A stretch of DNA of 64,000 nucleotides from Xylaria sp. FL1777 (lineage: Eukaryota; Ascomycota; Sordariomycetes; Xylariales; Xylariaceae), in assembly GCA_022578965.1 (NCBI GenBank), contig MU400515.1:62001-126000 (forward strand), read 5' to 3'. The notes below the pieces were generated by a model. That model had not been told where the DNA came from. It made no database searches and saw only the letters and a program-made list of their open reading frames with translations. The translations under genes were made by a program, and so were the position numbers. Of this stretch, positions 37,482 through 49,600 are shown one piece after another (the stretch's first letter is position 1; every line of letters starts with the position of its first letter).

Positions 37482-40019
37482 TTATAGGACCTTGTTCTTC
37501 CTAGGCATTAAGAATGCTGTGAGACAGGAGACTCGAGAGCCAGGACCTATTCGATAGTTAGTTTCGCCGAGATCCTCTGCTGTAATAGCGACATGTTCGG
37601 ACGAGCTCACCAAAGCAGACCGCGAAGGAATGTAGACATGCGTCCAGTTCTTCCTGCCATTCCATTCCATAGGCGTGGTGAAGAATCTTGTAGATGGTTC
37701 GACGCGGCCAAATCCACCGACCTCTTTGGTATCGGTGTCGAGCACGATCTTGTAGGAACCGGCTGTCTCAATTCCGATGCGATAATCCGAAAAGCTCTGC
37801 GAGGGGTGGAAATTGAAGATGAAGACACAGTTGGCGCGCTCGAACACGATGACCTTGTCACTCTCGTTCTTGAGGCTGACGTATGCCTCCGGGGAGTGTA
37901 GCCACCCGTAATGGTCCTCTGTTAGATTCATCTGGCGGTCGAATTCATTGAGGTCCTTGTACCGTAGGAGCTTATCTTCCGTGAGATTCAGCTGGCGTCG
38001 TGCGTACCAGAAGGAGTTCTGGTTCCCCTCGCGCGGGAAGTCGAGCCATTCCGGATGACCAAATTCATTACCCTCAAAGTTCAGATAGCCTTCGCCGCCC
38101 AGGCCGTGCGTGAGCAGGCGAATCATCTTGTGCAGTGCCATGCCGCGTGAGATGACAGGTGTCATGGGCGACAGGACTGACATGTTAGTGTACAATTCGG
38201 CGTCGCAGAGATGCATGAGCAGTGTCTTGTCCCCGACAAGTCTGAGAAAGGTCAGCTCGAACTTTCCAAGTATCGCGTGATAACTCACGATTGATCGTGG
38301 CTTTCGCAGTAGGCGATGGTCTTCTCTCCATGTCGTCTGTTGGTAAGAATCCAGCAAATGTTCGCCATATCCCACTCTTCATCCTTCTTTTCTTTCAAAA
38401 TCTTAATCCACATATCGGGGATAGCCATTGCTAGTCGGTAGTCGAAACCAACACCTCCAAGCGATAGGGGCAGACAGAGAGCTGGCATACCGGAGACGTC
38501 TTCTGCTATAGTAATACAGTCAGGGTATAGGTCATGGAGCATTTCATTCGCAACCATTAAGTAGACTACCGCTTCTTCGTCGACGTCAGCACCAAAGTAC
38601 TCATGGTAGCCACCAGAGAAGCCCCTATAAATGTTAGTCTTCTGCTTTTTACATATGCACAATTTCACTTACGCCCCAATACCGTGATGATGGTAGAGCA
38701 TACTCGTGACACCATCAAAACGGAAGCCATCGAACTGATACTCATCCATCCAGAACCTTAGATTACTGAGGAGGAATCTCATGACTTCATAGTTCCCATA
38801 GTTGAACAGTCTGCTGTCCCATTGATCGTGTCGGCCTCTCCCGCCCTCGTGGAAGTATAAATTATCTGTGCCGTCGAATTCGTTTAGTCCGTCGAGGACA
38901 TTTTTGGAGGCGTGGCTGTGTACGACGTCTAGTAAGACAACGAGACCCAGGCTATGTGCGGTGTCAATCAACTCCTTGAGATCCTCAGGCGTGCCATAAC
39001 GACTACTGGCAGCGAAGAAGTTATTCACTTGATACCCGAAACTGGCATAGTATGCGTGTTCCATGATGGCCATAAGTTGGATTACGTTGTAACCTAGATG
39101 TTTTATCCTTGGCAGCATGTCCTTAGTGAATTCCTTGAACGTCGTGACTCGCAACTCAGGGGACGAGATGCCAACATGCGCTTCGTATACACGGGCGCTC
39201 TGAGGTTTCTTCGGTCTTGCGTGTTGAAAGGTATACTTTTCTGTCTCGGGGGGGTTCCAGAAATGGGCATCGTAGGCGGGCGATACTGTGAGATCCTGGG
39301 TAACGTATTTGATCCATGCAGGGAGTCGATCGATTCGAGCACCCGCCTTGGTCTCCATGGAGATCTATATACCCTTAATCAGTATTGAATTGGCCTGGAA
39401 TCTTCCAAGCTGATACTATGTTTACCTTGATTTTTGATTTATGAGGAATAGCAGGCTGCCCGTCAACTGCGGGTACTATGATCTCCCAAACACCAAATTC
39501 GCTCTTCTTCATAGGATGGGCACTTATATTCCAGTCATCTATGCTTTGCATCAGCTCACTGCTCTGTCTGCTAACGTGTTTGTAGATGGATGCTAACTGA
39601 AATCTCCAATGAGTGAGGCTGCTACAACGTTTGGCGCCCATTCTCGATAAATGACGTTGTTGTCCTTGTCCACATTAAGACCGAATATCTCAGTACCCTA
39701 GTTGCGAGGTTGTCAGTGAAAATACCCCGAGAGTAGACTCCCAATAACGAACTCACCCTTGAAAACTTCTCAACCCCCCCTTCCAATTCGGCGAGTCTCT
39801 TGATCCATTCTTGAGCCTTTGCATATCTTCTCTTCAGAGCGTCTTGGAAGGGTGATAGGTAGGGATCGAGCTTTATGACACCTATAGCGGCCGTGTCAGT
39901 TCATTCATATTAACGTGACTTTGAAAAGGGGCTATTTACGTACCAGTGCCGTCATTTGGAAGCCCTGCACCGGGCCCTGACAGCAAGGTGTTGGCGGACT
40001 GTTCTGCTACGGCGGCCAT
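37482..40019 (-). CDS. GLC3: 1,4-alpha-glucan (glycogen) branching enzyme, GH13
   Basis: Seven exons: ~40019-39945, 39881-39757, 39697-39598, 39538-39426, 39364-38673, 38624-38289 and 38241-37482, about 733 residues. Exon joins 2-7 agree in phase and restore known sequence (GDFN/DWN, KIK/ISME, GIGA/GFSGG, ESHDQS/LVGDK). The protein has an N-terminal CBM48-like module and a GH13 barrel with the four conserved regions: [15 protein letters not shown] (nucleophile Asp), AEDVSGMP (acid/base Glu) and ESHDQS. An all-beta C-terminal domain ends YRIGPGSRV. The enzyme makes alpha-1,6 branches in glycogen in the cytosol. As I read the bases, exon 1 is one nucleotide short of keeping frame into exon 2 near 39960. 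The expected peptide there is LPNDGTG, so either a sequence error, a frameshift or my misreading needs checking. Confidence 0.9.
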
Positions 40020-41285
40020 TTTGGTGACAAATTCTCAATTGCTACACGCGTTTCTTGCGTGCTTCGAGAGGATTTGAGCAACAAAGCGAAGCCGAATACT
40101 TGTAGCTCTTTTGACCGAGACAATGTTGACTCAATAGAGGGGAATGGAGGCGGCGAGCTAAGCTTGCCAGCAAGAGCTTGGAGCTCGATCTATATGATCT
40201 ATAGTGGGGCTTTCTCGAGATTAAACAGGATTCTTTAACGGGCCGCTTTTGACTCAACCTAAGGATTAAGAGAAAGCGACGGGGGGGATGAGTGTCTGTC
40301 TCTGGTAATCTTGAGTTTCCCTAGGTCGTTGTATTTAGAAGTTGCTGCACTACGGTGTTGTTGTTACTTATTGTCGCTTGCTATATAGGTAGGATGAGGG
40401 GAGATTAGCTAGCTCTAGGGTAGATGCGAATGCTGAATGACGTCGTGGGAGACGATCTATTATCGCCCAGTTCTCGTAGCATGCACCCCTGTACATCTGG
40501 TGAATATTGGGTAATCTTAGATCTTAGTTTGGCTACTTCTTTTTAATTAACAACATGATATACCATCCAAATCAATGATTTCTAGTAACCCTATTTTGCT
40601 AATCGACCTCATATTGCGTTGCCCGGTGTATTATCACATGGAATGTACTACGTACATAAGTATAGGTAGGGGAGTCCATGCAGGTGAGCAGAGCTTGAGC
40701 ATTGGTCAACATCTAGAACCTACCTCCTGGTACCGGTACTTAGGTAGGTACTGTAAGTACTCTAGCCTATATGGGTACTTACGTAGTAAGTCACTACATT
40801 CAGGTGTAGCGGTAGTACTTCAGAGGTACCCGAGGGTGCGGCTTCCAGCGGCTAACTCCCCGCGCTCTAAGCCCCGCAACCCACTAGAGCTCGCTTTATC
40901 GCCTTCCGTTTCTATCACGCAACAATGAACGCCGATTAAGGAGCCGTTCGGATATGCTCGCTACCTCTTTACCTGGCAACAACAGTCTACCATCTACCGT
41001 CTATCGTCTACATGCTAGGCTACGTGCTCTCCGAAATTGATTTCACGACACCAAAACCACTCGCAAGCTATGAGAACCGTGTATACGACCGAATGGTTCT
41101 AAGCACAGAAAACATGCTGCTGCTTTGTCTCCCATAATCAATTACTTTGTTTTACCTTTGGCCGGCCACCTCTCTTCACGATACCTCGAGGCGCTCACCC
41201 TCCATACCACCCGCCCATGATCGTGGCTGTGAGAACCTATTCTTACGATATCAACTGTGGTAGGTAGTCAGTCTTAGCTGCCGGG
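40020..41285. promoter_or_regulatory. Divergent intergenic region between branching enzyme and ClpX
   Basis: 1.27 kb without a supported gene. It contains TAGGTA/GTACTTAC motifs around 40650-40830. It presumably holds both promoters. Confidence 0.4.
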
Positions 41286-43135
41286 ATGCTTACAAGCTTC
41301 GTACGGCCGCGGGCCTCTTCCCTTGCCGTCTCTGCTCCGAAATCTCGTCGTAGACCGTTATCAACAACCGCCATTCTGCGAAGCGCACCCGGACGAACCA
41401 CATCGTTCAACTCCGGCTTTACCTCGAGCTACGATCCGAACGAAGAAGGCGGCCGCGGGCCCATGTTTTCCAAAACATCTATCGGAGTGCCCCAGTTCTA
41501 TCCAAGGGATCTTAAGAAACGAGTGGATGAATACGTAGTCGGCCAGGACAGGGCGAAGAAGACCATCTCCTCTGTTATCTTCAACCATTATCAGAACCTC
41601 CGCCGGCGACAATACCAGGAAGATCAAGAGCGCAAGAGAGACGAGAAACTCATGCGCCAGGCCGTTGCCCGAGATAGGAATGCGCGAGAACAAGAGCCTC
41701 ATCCCGTCGAAGGTTGGTATACGTCCAAATTTGCGTCGCATAGATTCAATGCTGACAGCCGTGCCTAAGACGATTACCCAGGGCACCATGATTCAATACA
41801 AAATATGTACCGAACATGGGAACGGCCCGAACAGGATGCTGTCGACTTTTACATACCCGAAGACATAAATCGCCAACCACCAGTTAAGATCGACAAGAGT
41901 AACATCCTTTTAATAGGGCCTACAGGTGTGGGCAAAACGTATATATTAGAGTATGTTCCAGCTTTATTCCTCCAAATCCTTCAATTGCAGCATGATCGCT
42001 AAGTTCTGGTAGAACCCTGAGCAAAAAGATTAATGTTCCATTTGCAATTTGCGACTGCAACTCATTGACGCAGGCTGGTTATATAGGTCAAGATGTTGAA
42101 TCTTGTATCGAGCGATTACTGATAGAGTCGAATTATGATATAAAGGCTGCTGAGCATGGCATAGTGGTCCTCGACGAGTTTGACAAAATCGCGAGACGGG
42201 AGACTATGAATGGAAGAGATGTTGGAGGTGAAGGTGTGCAACAAGCCTTATTAAAACTGATTGAGGGGACCAAAGTCACCATCAGCGTTAAGGACAACCG
42301 ATCCTCCCGGTCAGCGAGCCCCATCACAACGAATTACACCGGCCCCGGGTCATCCTCTTCCATTTCAGGACCACAAGCAGTGCCACCTCCATCCGGTAAA
42401 GTCGACCAATGTACGATCGACACAAGCAACATCCTTTTCGTAATGTGCGGCGCTTTCGTCGGCCTCGATAAGGTGATTTTAAACCGGGTCTCAAAACCAA
42501 CAATGGGGTTCGGATCTGAACTACGCAACCGGTCGTCGAACGATAACAACCAAGCTGACCTACCGGCCAAGCTCTTCTCCCATATTCCTCACCGTACGTC
42601 CAATGCCAAGGACACCTCCGGGCTCACAGCTTTAGACCTCACAACCCCAGAAGACCTACAAGGCTTTGGGTTCATCCCCGAGCTGATCGGCCGTGTACAT
42701 AACATTGTAGCGCTCTCACCCCTATCGCGCTCTGATCTCGTCCGGATCCTCACAGAGCCTCGCAACTCTCTGGTTGCGCAGTACACAGCACTGTTCGAAA
42801 CGTACCCATCAAAGCTCTTTTTCACGCAGAAGGCGCTAGACGCCATCGCCGAGCGCGCTGAGAAGGCTCGTACGGGCGCCCGCGGTCTGAAGATGGAGAT
42901 GGAACGGGTGCTGGCCGAGCCTATGTTCGATGCCCCCATGCCCTACGTCCTCGTCACTGAGAAGGCTGTCCACGGCGACGAGAAGGTCGGCTATTGGGGT
43001 AAGGAGGGCCGATTCGAGGTCCAGAGACGCATTCAAGAAGAGGATGGCTGGCCCGTGACTCCCCAGTCCCGGGATCAACAACCCGAGATCATGAGCTTTG
43101 AACAATTTCGCGAGGTGGGACAGAGTAGTGCTTGA
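41286..43135 (+). CDS. MCX1: Mitochondrial ClpX-type AAA+ unfoldase (Mcx1)
   Basis: Exons 41286-41712, 41782-41950 and 42013-43135 join in phase to 572 residues. Intron 2 is GTATGT...TGGTAG, which restores ILETLSKKINVPFAICDCN. The N-terminus (RPRASSLAVSAPKSRRR) is Arg/Ser-rich without acidic residues, as in a mitochondrial presequence. The bacterial ClpX zinc-binding domain is absent. Walker A is GPTGVGKT (188-195), Walker B is VVLDEFDK (250-257), and the pore loop is in GYIGQD. The C-terminal small domain (TGARGLKMEMERVL) carries the sensor-2 GAR motif. A Ser/Pro-rich insertion follows Walker B. The protein unfolds substrates in the matrix. In many fungi it acts without ClpP, for example in haem biosynthesis, and whether ClpP exists in this genome cannot be seen. 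Confidence 0.92.
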
Positions 43136-44247
43136 TATTTGATCATATGGTTGTGTATTCTTTATCTACTTTGGAACATGGGTGTTGTCGCTGGTGCTCA
43201 CTCGGCGCTAATGACTTTGCCTATTTTTTTTTTTTTCATACGATTATGCTTCTTGCTGATATGATTGGAGGCATTGCGTGGGCTATGTATGGCATTACAT
43301 CCTGGCGTTGTGCAGCTGATTCATCTGTTTCTCAATACTCTCTTTCACACTTGACACTAGGGTACCGATGTAAGAGGAAAGGAGCTGCGATGTGAAAGAG
43401 AAAACATCGCATATGCTATAGGCGCACAAACGTACATACTCGCAGCGTCGGACTGAATATTGAGCCTACTAGGGGAGGGTCAGATGAGGTAGCAGCGGCT
43501 TTCGCTGCCAGACTTTGTGTATTTCTCTCCACCTACCGTGTATACTTGTTGGCTATGAGAGCCCATAGGTCATAATAATCGGACCACCTAACAATATGGA
43601 TGATGAAATAAAAACGATGCATTGCTTCAGCTCTAGGTTTTCCGTGTTGTAGTAACTTTTAGACAAAGTAACGTAACTACTGGTAGTTCAGAAGATTGAG
43701 GTGTAGACCCCACGTATCCCGCATCTGGGTGGTGTGATCCGTCACGAGCAGGGGGCAGGAAGATGATGCTGATGAACAGTGTAGAAACAACCTCTTATAC
43801 ATATTTACAACACGCCACGGCACCTAGCCTAGGTTCGTCCCGGCCTGGCTTCGTCGTTCGCTCGTTCGTGCATTTCACCGAAGAACCAAACTAGCCAGCC
43901 AACCGGCCACTCTCCTACCCCCGTTTTCTGTCCCTCCTCGCTCGTCCTCACTTCCCTCGCGCCTATCGAGCTCGGACAAGAGCCAATATATGTTGATTAG
44001 AGGGGAGGAGGAAAGTTCTCCGTATGTAACCCCGCGCCCAGTATGAGGTCAGTAGATTTGATTTTTTTTTGTTGTACAAGAAATACATCGCACATGTTTA
44101 ATCAATTCAGGTCGGGGGAAATTTTTTTCGAGAGACGTCTTTTTTCTTTACGTTTTAAATCTAATGAACATAGCAAAGAGGATGAGGTAGGTTCATAACA
44201 GCGTGGGTAGGTTCGGTATGATTTCAACGGTTTGGCTAATCTGGTAT
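43136..44247. other. Convergent intergenic interval
   Basis: 1.1 kb between the 3' ends of ClpX and COX5. No supported gene. A long T run follows the ClpX stop near 43226. Confidence 0.4.
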
Positions 44248-45137
44248 TTAGTGCTTGGGAGGCGACTGAACCTGGCCCTTGCCTGAGTAACCCTCGGATG
44301 AAAGACCAGTAATGGGCTCGGCGCGTTGGTTCTGTATGCGGGGTGAGGAGTGTCAGCATGTTGGGGATATGCATTGAAAGAAGACGAAGGGGACAATAGA
44401 GGAGCAGTATCGGGGTAAGGAGGCTTACCTTAAGGAATTCATTCGATGCCTCCTCGTACTCCCTGTTGATGGTACTCGGGGCCGGGCCGGCGAAAGCTCG
44501 CATTGTGGTGAAGATAGCTAAGCTAATCAAGACACCAATAGCAGTGTATAAGGCAACTTTGCGATTCTCGTCGGCAGGAGGCTGAGCTCGGGGACCGTGG
44601 GGACCGAAGGCGATCCAATAGGCTATTGGGATGAAGAGTCAGTTGAGACTCTATCAAGGCTGTTCATAGATTGCTATGCTTCAGTTACAAATGCGGGTCC
44701 ACCCGGACCAAAGGCATCATCAGATAACACGACTCATAGCTCCTCCGGGGATTCAATTGACATATAATGGCATGTGCGGAGCCTCTCAGCTCGCATAGGA
44801 CAACAACCCAAGGCCGAAGAGAGAGAGAGCAAGGATAGGTATGTCATAGACCGTTTGCACTGGCTTCCAAGAATCGAGAACGCTGTTACATACCGGCCTT
44901 CTTCTCCTGGAGAGTCAATTCGGCCCAGTTCTCCTTCATGCGGTCGCGCAGAGCCATCCACAACTCGGCCTGCTCGGACGGGGGCATGCCTTCCCACCGC
45001 TTCTCGATGTTGGCTAGCGTGGGGTTGGAGATGGCGTGGGTCGAGGCGGCAGCTCGGGGCACGACGGTGGTGGACGTTCGCATGCTGCTGGCCCGGACGC
45101 CGGCACGCAGGAGAGAGGAGGCGGGTGTGCGCATCAT
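44248..45137 (-). CDS. COX5: Cytochrome c oxidase subunit 5 (COX IV family)
   Basis: Exons 45137-44894, 44622-44429 and 44331-44248 join in phase to 173 residues, the normal size for the fungal subunit. Residues 1-32 are a mitochondrial presequence (MMRTPASSLLRAGVRASS). The matrix part shows ISNPTLANIEKRWEGMPPSE and DRMKENWAELTLQEKKA. Exon 2 begins AYWIAFGPHGPRA and contains the single membrane helix (VALYTAIGVLISLAIFTT). The third, 28-codon exon supplies the conserved end ITGLSSEGYSGKGQVQS. It is a nuclear-encoded structural and regulatory subunit of respiratory complex IV in the inner membrane. Longer ORFs over this gene come from unspliced introns. Confidence 0.93.
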
Positions 45138-46050
45138 GGTGCAAGCGGAAGAGGGGTCAACTGCGGTCGGGATGGAGTGGAGATGGGACCAATTGAGGTG
45201 GCCGGGAGGTGTTGTGTGGCGTGGAATCGGCCCGGGCGCGGCGACGAGGTTGGCTATGTTTTTTGGACAATGCTTGGTCAATGGGAGAGGTCTTTTTTTC
45301 GCTGATGCTAGAAGCAGAAGTAGGAAATAGAGAAACAGAGAGGTCCCAGTCGCTGGGTCGTATGATGGGATCCACCCTGCAAATTGAATGTGTCTGATTG
45401 GCTGGGTGCCTCCGCATCTCCCTCGAGCTGACGTCGGTGAAAGTTCGGACCAAGGTGCGGAGGAACTCGGCTTGTGAATTCTCTGAAGTTTACCTCTCTT
45501 CAATTCGATCATTTCGATGTTTATACTCACTGGGAGGCTTTGTGTAGAGGGGGGGAAGAAAATACACGTTAATGGTCTATACATGCTGATACAATTCAAC
45601 TCATCCAACTCAAATAAAACCCACCATCAGAAGCAGGGATGTTCAATGATTCTTCTACAATGTAAGCGTCTAAAAGGCGTCGAGGGTGAATGCCCCTTCG
45701 AGAACTCTACATATACATATTATAAAAACGAAGAGCTCTGGTTGAAGACTCATGCCCTGCCCGACTCTTACTAAACCACCGAGCTGATCATCGCCGTCCC
45801 TCACCTGCGCTGCTGAGTATTATATACATGGTGTCAATGCGAAGATTGCAGTGGTGGTCGTGAAGCCCACGAGCTGCATTTATACAACGCTGCAGCCATA
45901 GATCTCTTTCCTGGTCGAGGTGTGTTTCGGTGGCTGGGGTTTAGTCTTTGTTGATGCGCAGTCGAGATGGTCGAGTATGTTGACATCAATTAACGTCTAC
46001 CCACAATGACCGTGTTTCAGTAGCATTCAGATATACGAGCGAGGCCTCAT
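45138..46050. other. Intergenic interval upstream of COX5
   Basis: No supported gene. It contains the COX5 promoter side (CT-rich near 45400-45430) and the 3' end of the small membrane-protein gene. Confidence 0.4.
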
Positions 46051-46278
46051 TCACTTTGATGTCTCATCGCTAGATACAGAACTAGGCTGTTGACTGCTTT
46101 TGGGTAGCAAGTCTGATTTTTCGTGTTGCTCCTTAAGCAAAGGCTGGAAAGCATAATACCCTTGAAAGTTTAGAATCATACTCAATATAATAATAGGGTA
46201 AGGTCCATACCTACCATTCGTAATGCCAAATACGATAGCAAGCCCTAGAGGGAGGTAGTTCCGGGCAAAGAAGCTCAT
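46051..46278 (-). CDS. Small single-pass membrane protein
   Basis: An open frame of 75 codons. A 54 nt in-frame segment inside it has intron features (donor GTAGGT, CTAAAC near the 3' end, acceptor TTTCAAG). Removing it yields a tighter 57-residue protein with a hydrophobic helix (YLPLGLAIVFGITNGYYAF) followed by a polar Lys/Ser-rich tail (LLKEQHEKSDLLPKSS). The spliced form resembles small fungal mitochondrial-type membrane proteins, but I cannot name it. It is divergent from MMS22, about 410 bp away. Confidence 0.55.
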   Translation of the reverse strand: MSFFARNYLPLGLAIVFGITNGRYGPYPIIILSMILNFQGYYAFQPLLKEQHEKSDLLPKSSQQPSSVSSDETSK

Positions 46279-46689
46279 TGTACGTGTAGAGGTGAAATGT
46301 GACGAGAGTCGAACTTTGGTGCCTTGTATAGCTAGGGAAATAAGATAGAATCAGAGCTCTTGATCTAGGTAGGTACCTTAGGTACCTAGGTATTTACTGG
46401 TCTAACCTACCTACATATACCTATGTACATATGTAGGTACCTATACTAGAGGTGTTTGGCTTATCGGGGATTCTAACAATTAGGTACCTAAGTACCCAGG
46501 TACTTATTTGTACTTACAGCGTCAGTTGAAGACCCCACCATCTGCACTCACTTAAGACGCGTTGAAGTGCATATTCACGCGTCCGTACTAGCAGCATGCA
46601 GCTCGACTCCCAGCAGCCAGCAACAAATTGGGCTAACATGACAGCTTTTTGCGGGTGATATCACTACATAGAGATGCGTTGTAATCTCG
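46279..46689. promoter_or_regulatory. Divergent promoter with TACCTAGGTA cluster
   Basis: This holds a dense array of TAGGTA/TACCTA words from 46368 to 46510, including an exact TACCTAGGTA at 46383-46392. It lies upstream of both MMS22 (plus) and the small membrane protein (minus). Confidence 0.4.
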
Positions 46690-49600
46690 ATGGCGAAATG
46701 GAAGGAGCTTGGCGAGGTGCCCGATTCGGACGACGAAAGCACTTGGGATAGCCAAGAGTCCCTCCCCAACCCTGCAGCGCCGGCATCAGCGGGTGCAGAT
46801 GCGATAGAAGACGCTGGTCCCGCAGGCAACACCATCGACAGAGACAGCCAGGCTATCTGGGATGTCCCGTTTTCCTCGCAGGCTTCCACCGAGGAACGCA
46901 ATGTGCTGCCCAACCCGGAGTCACGGGAGCCTCAGTCGTCGGGATCGCCCGTCAACGAACCCCCACGCGAATCCTCACCTCCCTTGTCTTCCCTCCTCGA
47001 GCTAGGCCATGGAGTTGAAATCAATGTGCCACCAACCGCTCCCGTTGGCCAGGATCGGGCCAGAAACGAGGAGTCACCGCTATCTTCACCGCCAGACATC
47101 TCTGAACATTTCGTAGAAGCTATTTTCGAGGTTCAATCAGTGCCCGTCGTCCAAGACAGCGAGAGAACAGGGAACGACAATAGTCGACTAGGACGGTCAC
47201 TGCGCCCGAGAAAGCCAATTCAAGAGCATCCGTATCTACTTGAGAGTGCTCAGTACAGCAAGACATGGAAGTCTCATGGCTTACGTCCCGTGCGAGTGTT
47301 GGCTGAGGAAGAGAAAAGGAGGAGACAAGAGGAGGACTCTCAGGAGCAAGATTTCGAAGATGACAGTCAGGTCACCAACAAGGATACTATTCCGGAGGAA
47401 TCTGGAGAGTCTCAGACAACTGCACATTTTGAAACGCTTCCTGAGTTAAACGATATAGCGCTGCCAGATGACGGGGAGCCATCTCCCACCCCCAAGTCGC
47501 ACCCCTCGTGGTCTGCACAAACCATGCAAAGCTCGCAGGAAGATGATGAGTTCCCTGACCCGGCCGACGTTGAAAAGTGGAAATCAAATAAACCCGCGCA
47601 TCGGGCTTACAAACGACGAGCCTCGCCTAGAGCCTCTTCGAAACGGAAACTCCCCAAATTCGGTAATGATCCTGTCGAGATTACCGACGATACTCCGGTT
47701 TTACCGGATATCGACGATATTTTCGACATCCCGGCTTCACCGCCTCAAACAAGCCCCGGTGTTCTTGCAATCACGCCTATGGCTGTGGTCAATCGACTGG
47801 GAGCTAGATCTGTGGTCACATTGACCCCTAAGCCGAGCAGTAACATATCTTCACGGTTACACAGTCCTGCGCCCGCTAATCAGCATAATGAACTCATTGA
47901 TTTGACTGCGTTGGATAATGGAGATGGTGAAGACGAGAGTGATGTAGCTGGTTCTGACACAGCTTCCGACAGTGAACCCGACCAGGTACGCCTGGGGGCA
48001 AGGCGCATACGTGGGGTCTTGCCAGCCTCATGGCTTCGACTTGATCAGCAAACATCGGCACAGAAGACTAAATTGACCGCTCGGTATCGCAGTCCTGATT
48101 TATCACCCGAACGTCCTGCTAGAAAAGGCGTAGCACAGCGTCGAAGTTTGTTACCTCAGCCGGGCAGTGGCTCCACCCTATTCCTTTCTGATGATTCTGA
48201 CGATTCAGATTCGATTGTACTCCCCCAGAAACTTAACATCTCTTCTCGTGATATTTCTAGTTCAGCTATCGAAGATGATGCAGCCTCTGTTATTGAAGAG
48301 GACCACATTGATCATATGCTTTCCCGTGGCAAGCCGGCAGCCTCACGCTCAAACGGGCTCCAGAGGAAGCGAAAAAGAGGGCAGCAGCCAATATTCAGCG
48401 GTCAGCCCCGTCAGAGGAAGCGCCAGCAGCGCCTTACTGGGCTCCTCAGCCGTACTAAGTCGGTCTCTAACACTCAAAATAAACGCATGCACGTATCGGA
48501 AAACAGCATGGAGACTCGGTGGTCAAAGAAAAGGAACAATAGCAACAGGAAGTCAGCCGCTTCACAACCTCCGCGACTTGGTATCTTAGACGTCGTGGAG
48601 CTAAATGCCCCTGCTTTCATCCGCATTGCTGCTCGTACAGCCAGCAAGAGGCGAGATCAGGGACGTTCAAGTCCATCGAAGAAAGTAATCATGCTAGGAA
48701 CTCGTCAGGATACTATTGACGCAGCTGGGGTGTTAAAAAGCTGGAAGGAGGGAATGATTCAACCAAGGGACTCGGTCACCCTTTCTGCTCGTCCACGGCC
48801 TCGCCAAGATGAAGCTGTCAAAACAACGACTCAGGCTCATGTCATTCATACACCGAAACCTCTAGGGAAACCACACCTCGTGAAAACCTCAACTCGCTTT
48901 TCTCAACCTCGCCGGATGGTCAAGCAGGTAAGCATGGATCGCTTTGTAGATGCTGGAACACGAAAGCACCCTAATCTTGGCTTAAATGTCGATGATTTCC
49001 CAGCAGCCAGATCCAGGCCACGTGATTCTTTTTGTCGACCTGCCCAGCTTGAAATGCCAGGCGATTCTGCCAATAACAACACATTTAATGCGCGAAAAAG
49101 GGCCTTGGACGCATTATATCGAACATCACGCAAATCAATACCCGCTTCCCGAAACTTGCGCCTCGAACAATCAATTAGCAGACAGGCGCCAGTGCAGATT
49201 GGGCAACCGGCGGCTGAAGCCCCTAAATTACTAAAAAGTCACAGTCTTTGTGAGTTGCCAGGAGAGAACAGGAGGACAAGGCTTAGGAAACAGGTTTGTC
49301 CTCGGTCTGTGGACATTTCCGCCCCTCAGTATACACATGCCAATGACCCCTTGGCGCGTGAGCTCAGCCCTCCCACAGCGACTTCAGATCTTTCAAAGAG
49401 CGAAACAACGGGGAAGCTACTTGGCCTAGCTCCGTATGGCACACATTATACCCAACACTTCGAAGTATTCCCTCTAGACCGCGGTGTTTTTTTTCATGAG
49501 AGCACAATAGTCGGTAGCGGTCGCTTAAAAACCGCCCTAGATGGCAAATTCTTGGGCAGCTTGGACGGCCATCGAGGCCGATGCACGTTCACTATGGACG

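Noticed and set aside
44102..45608. Longer ORFs over COX5 (142 and 240 codons)
   Set aside because: They read through introns or the 5' leader. The spliced three-exon model reproduces the known subunit end to end.
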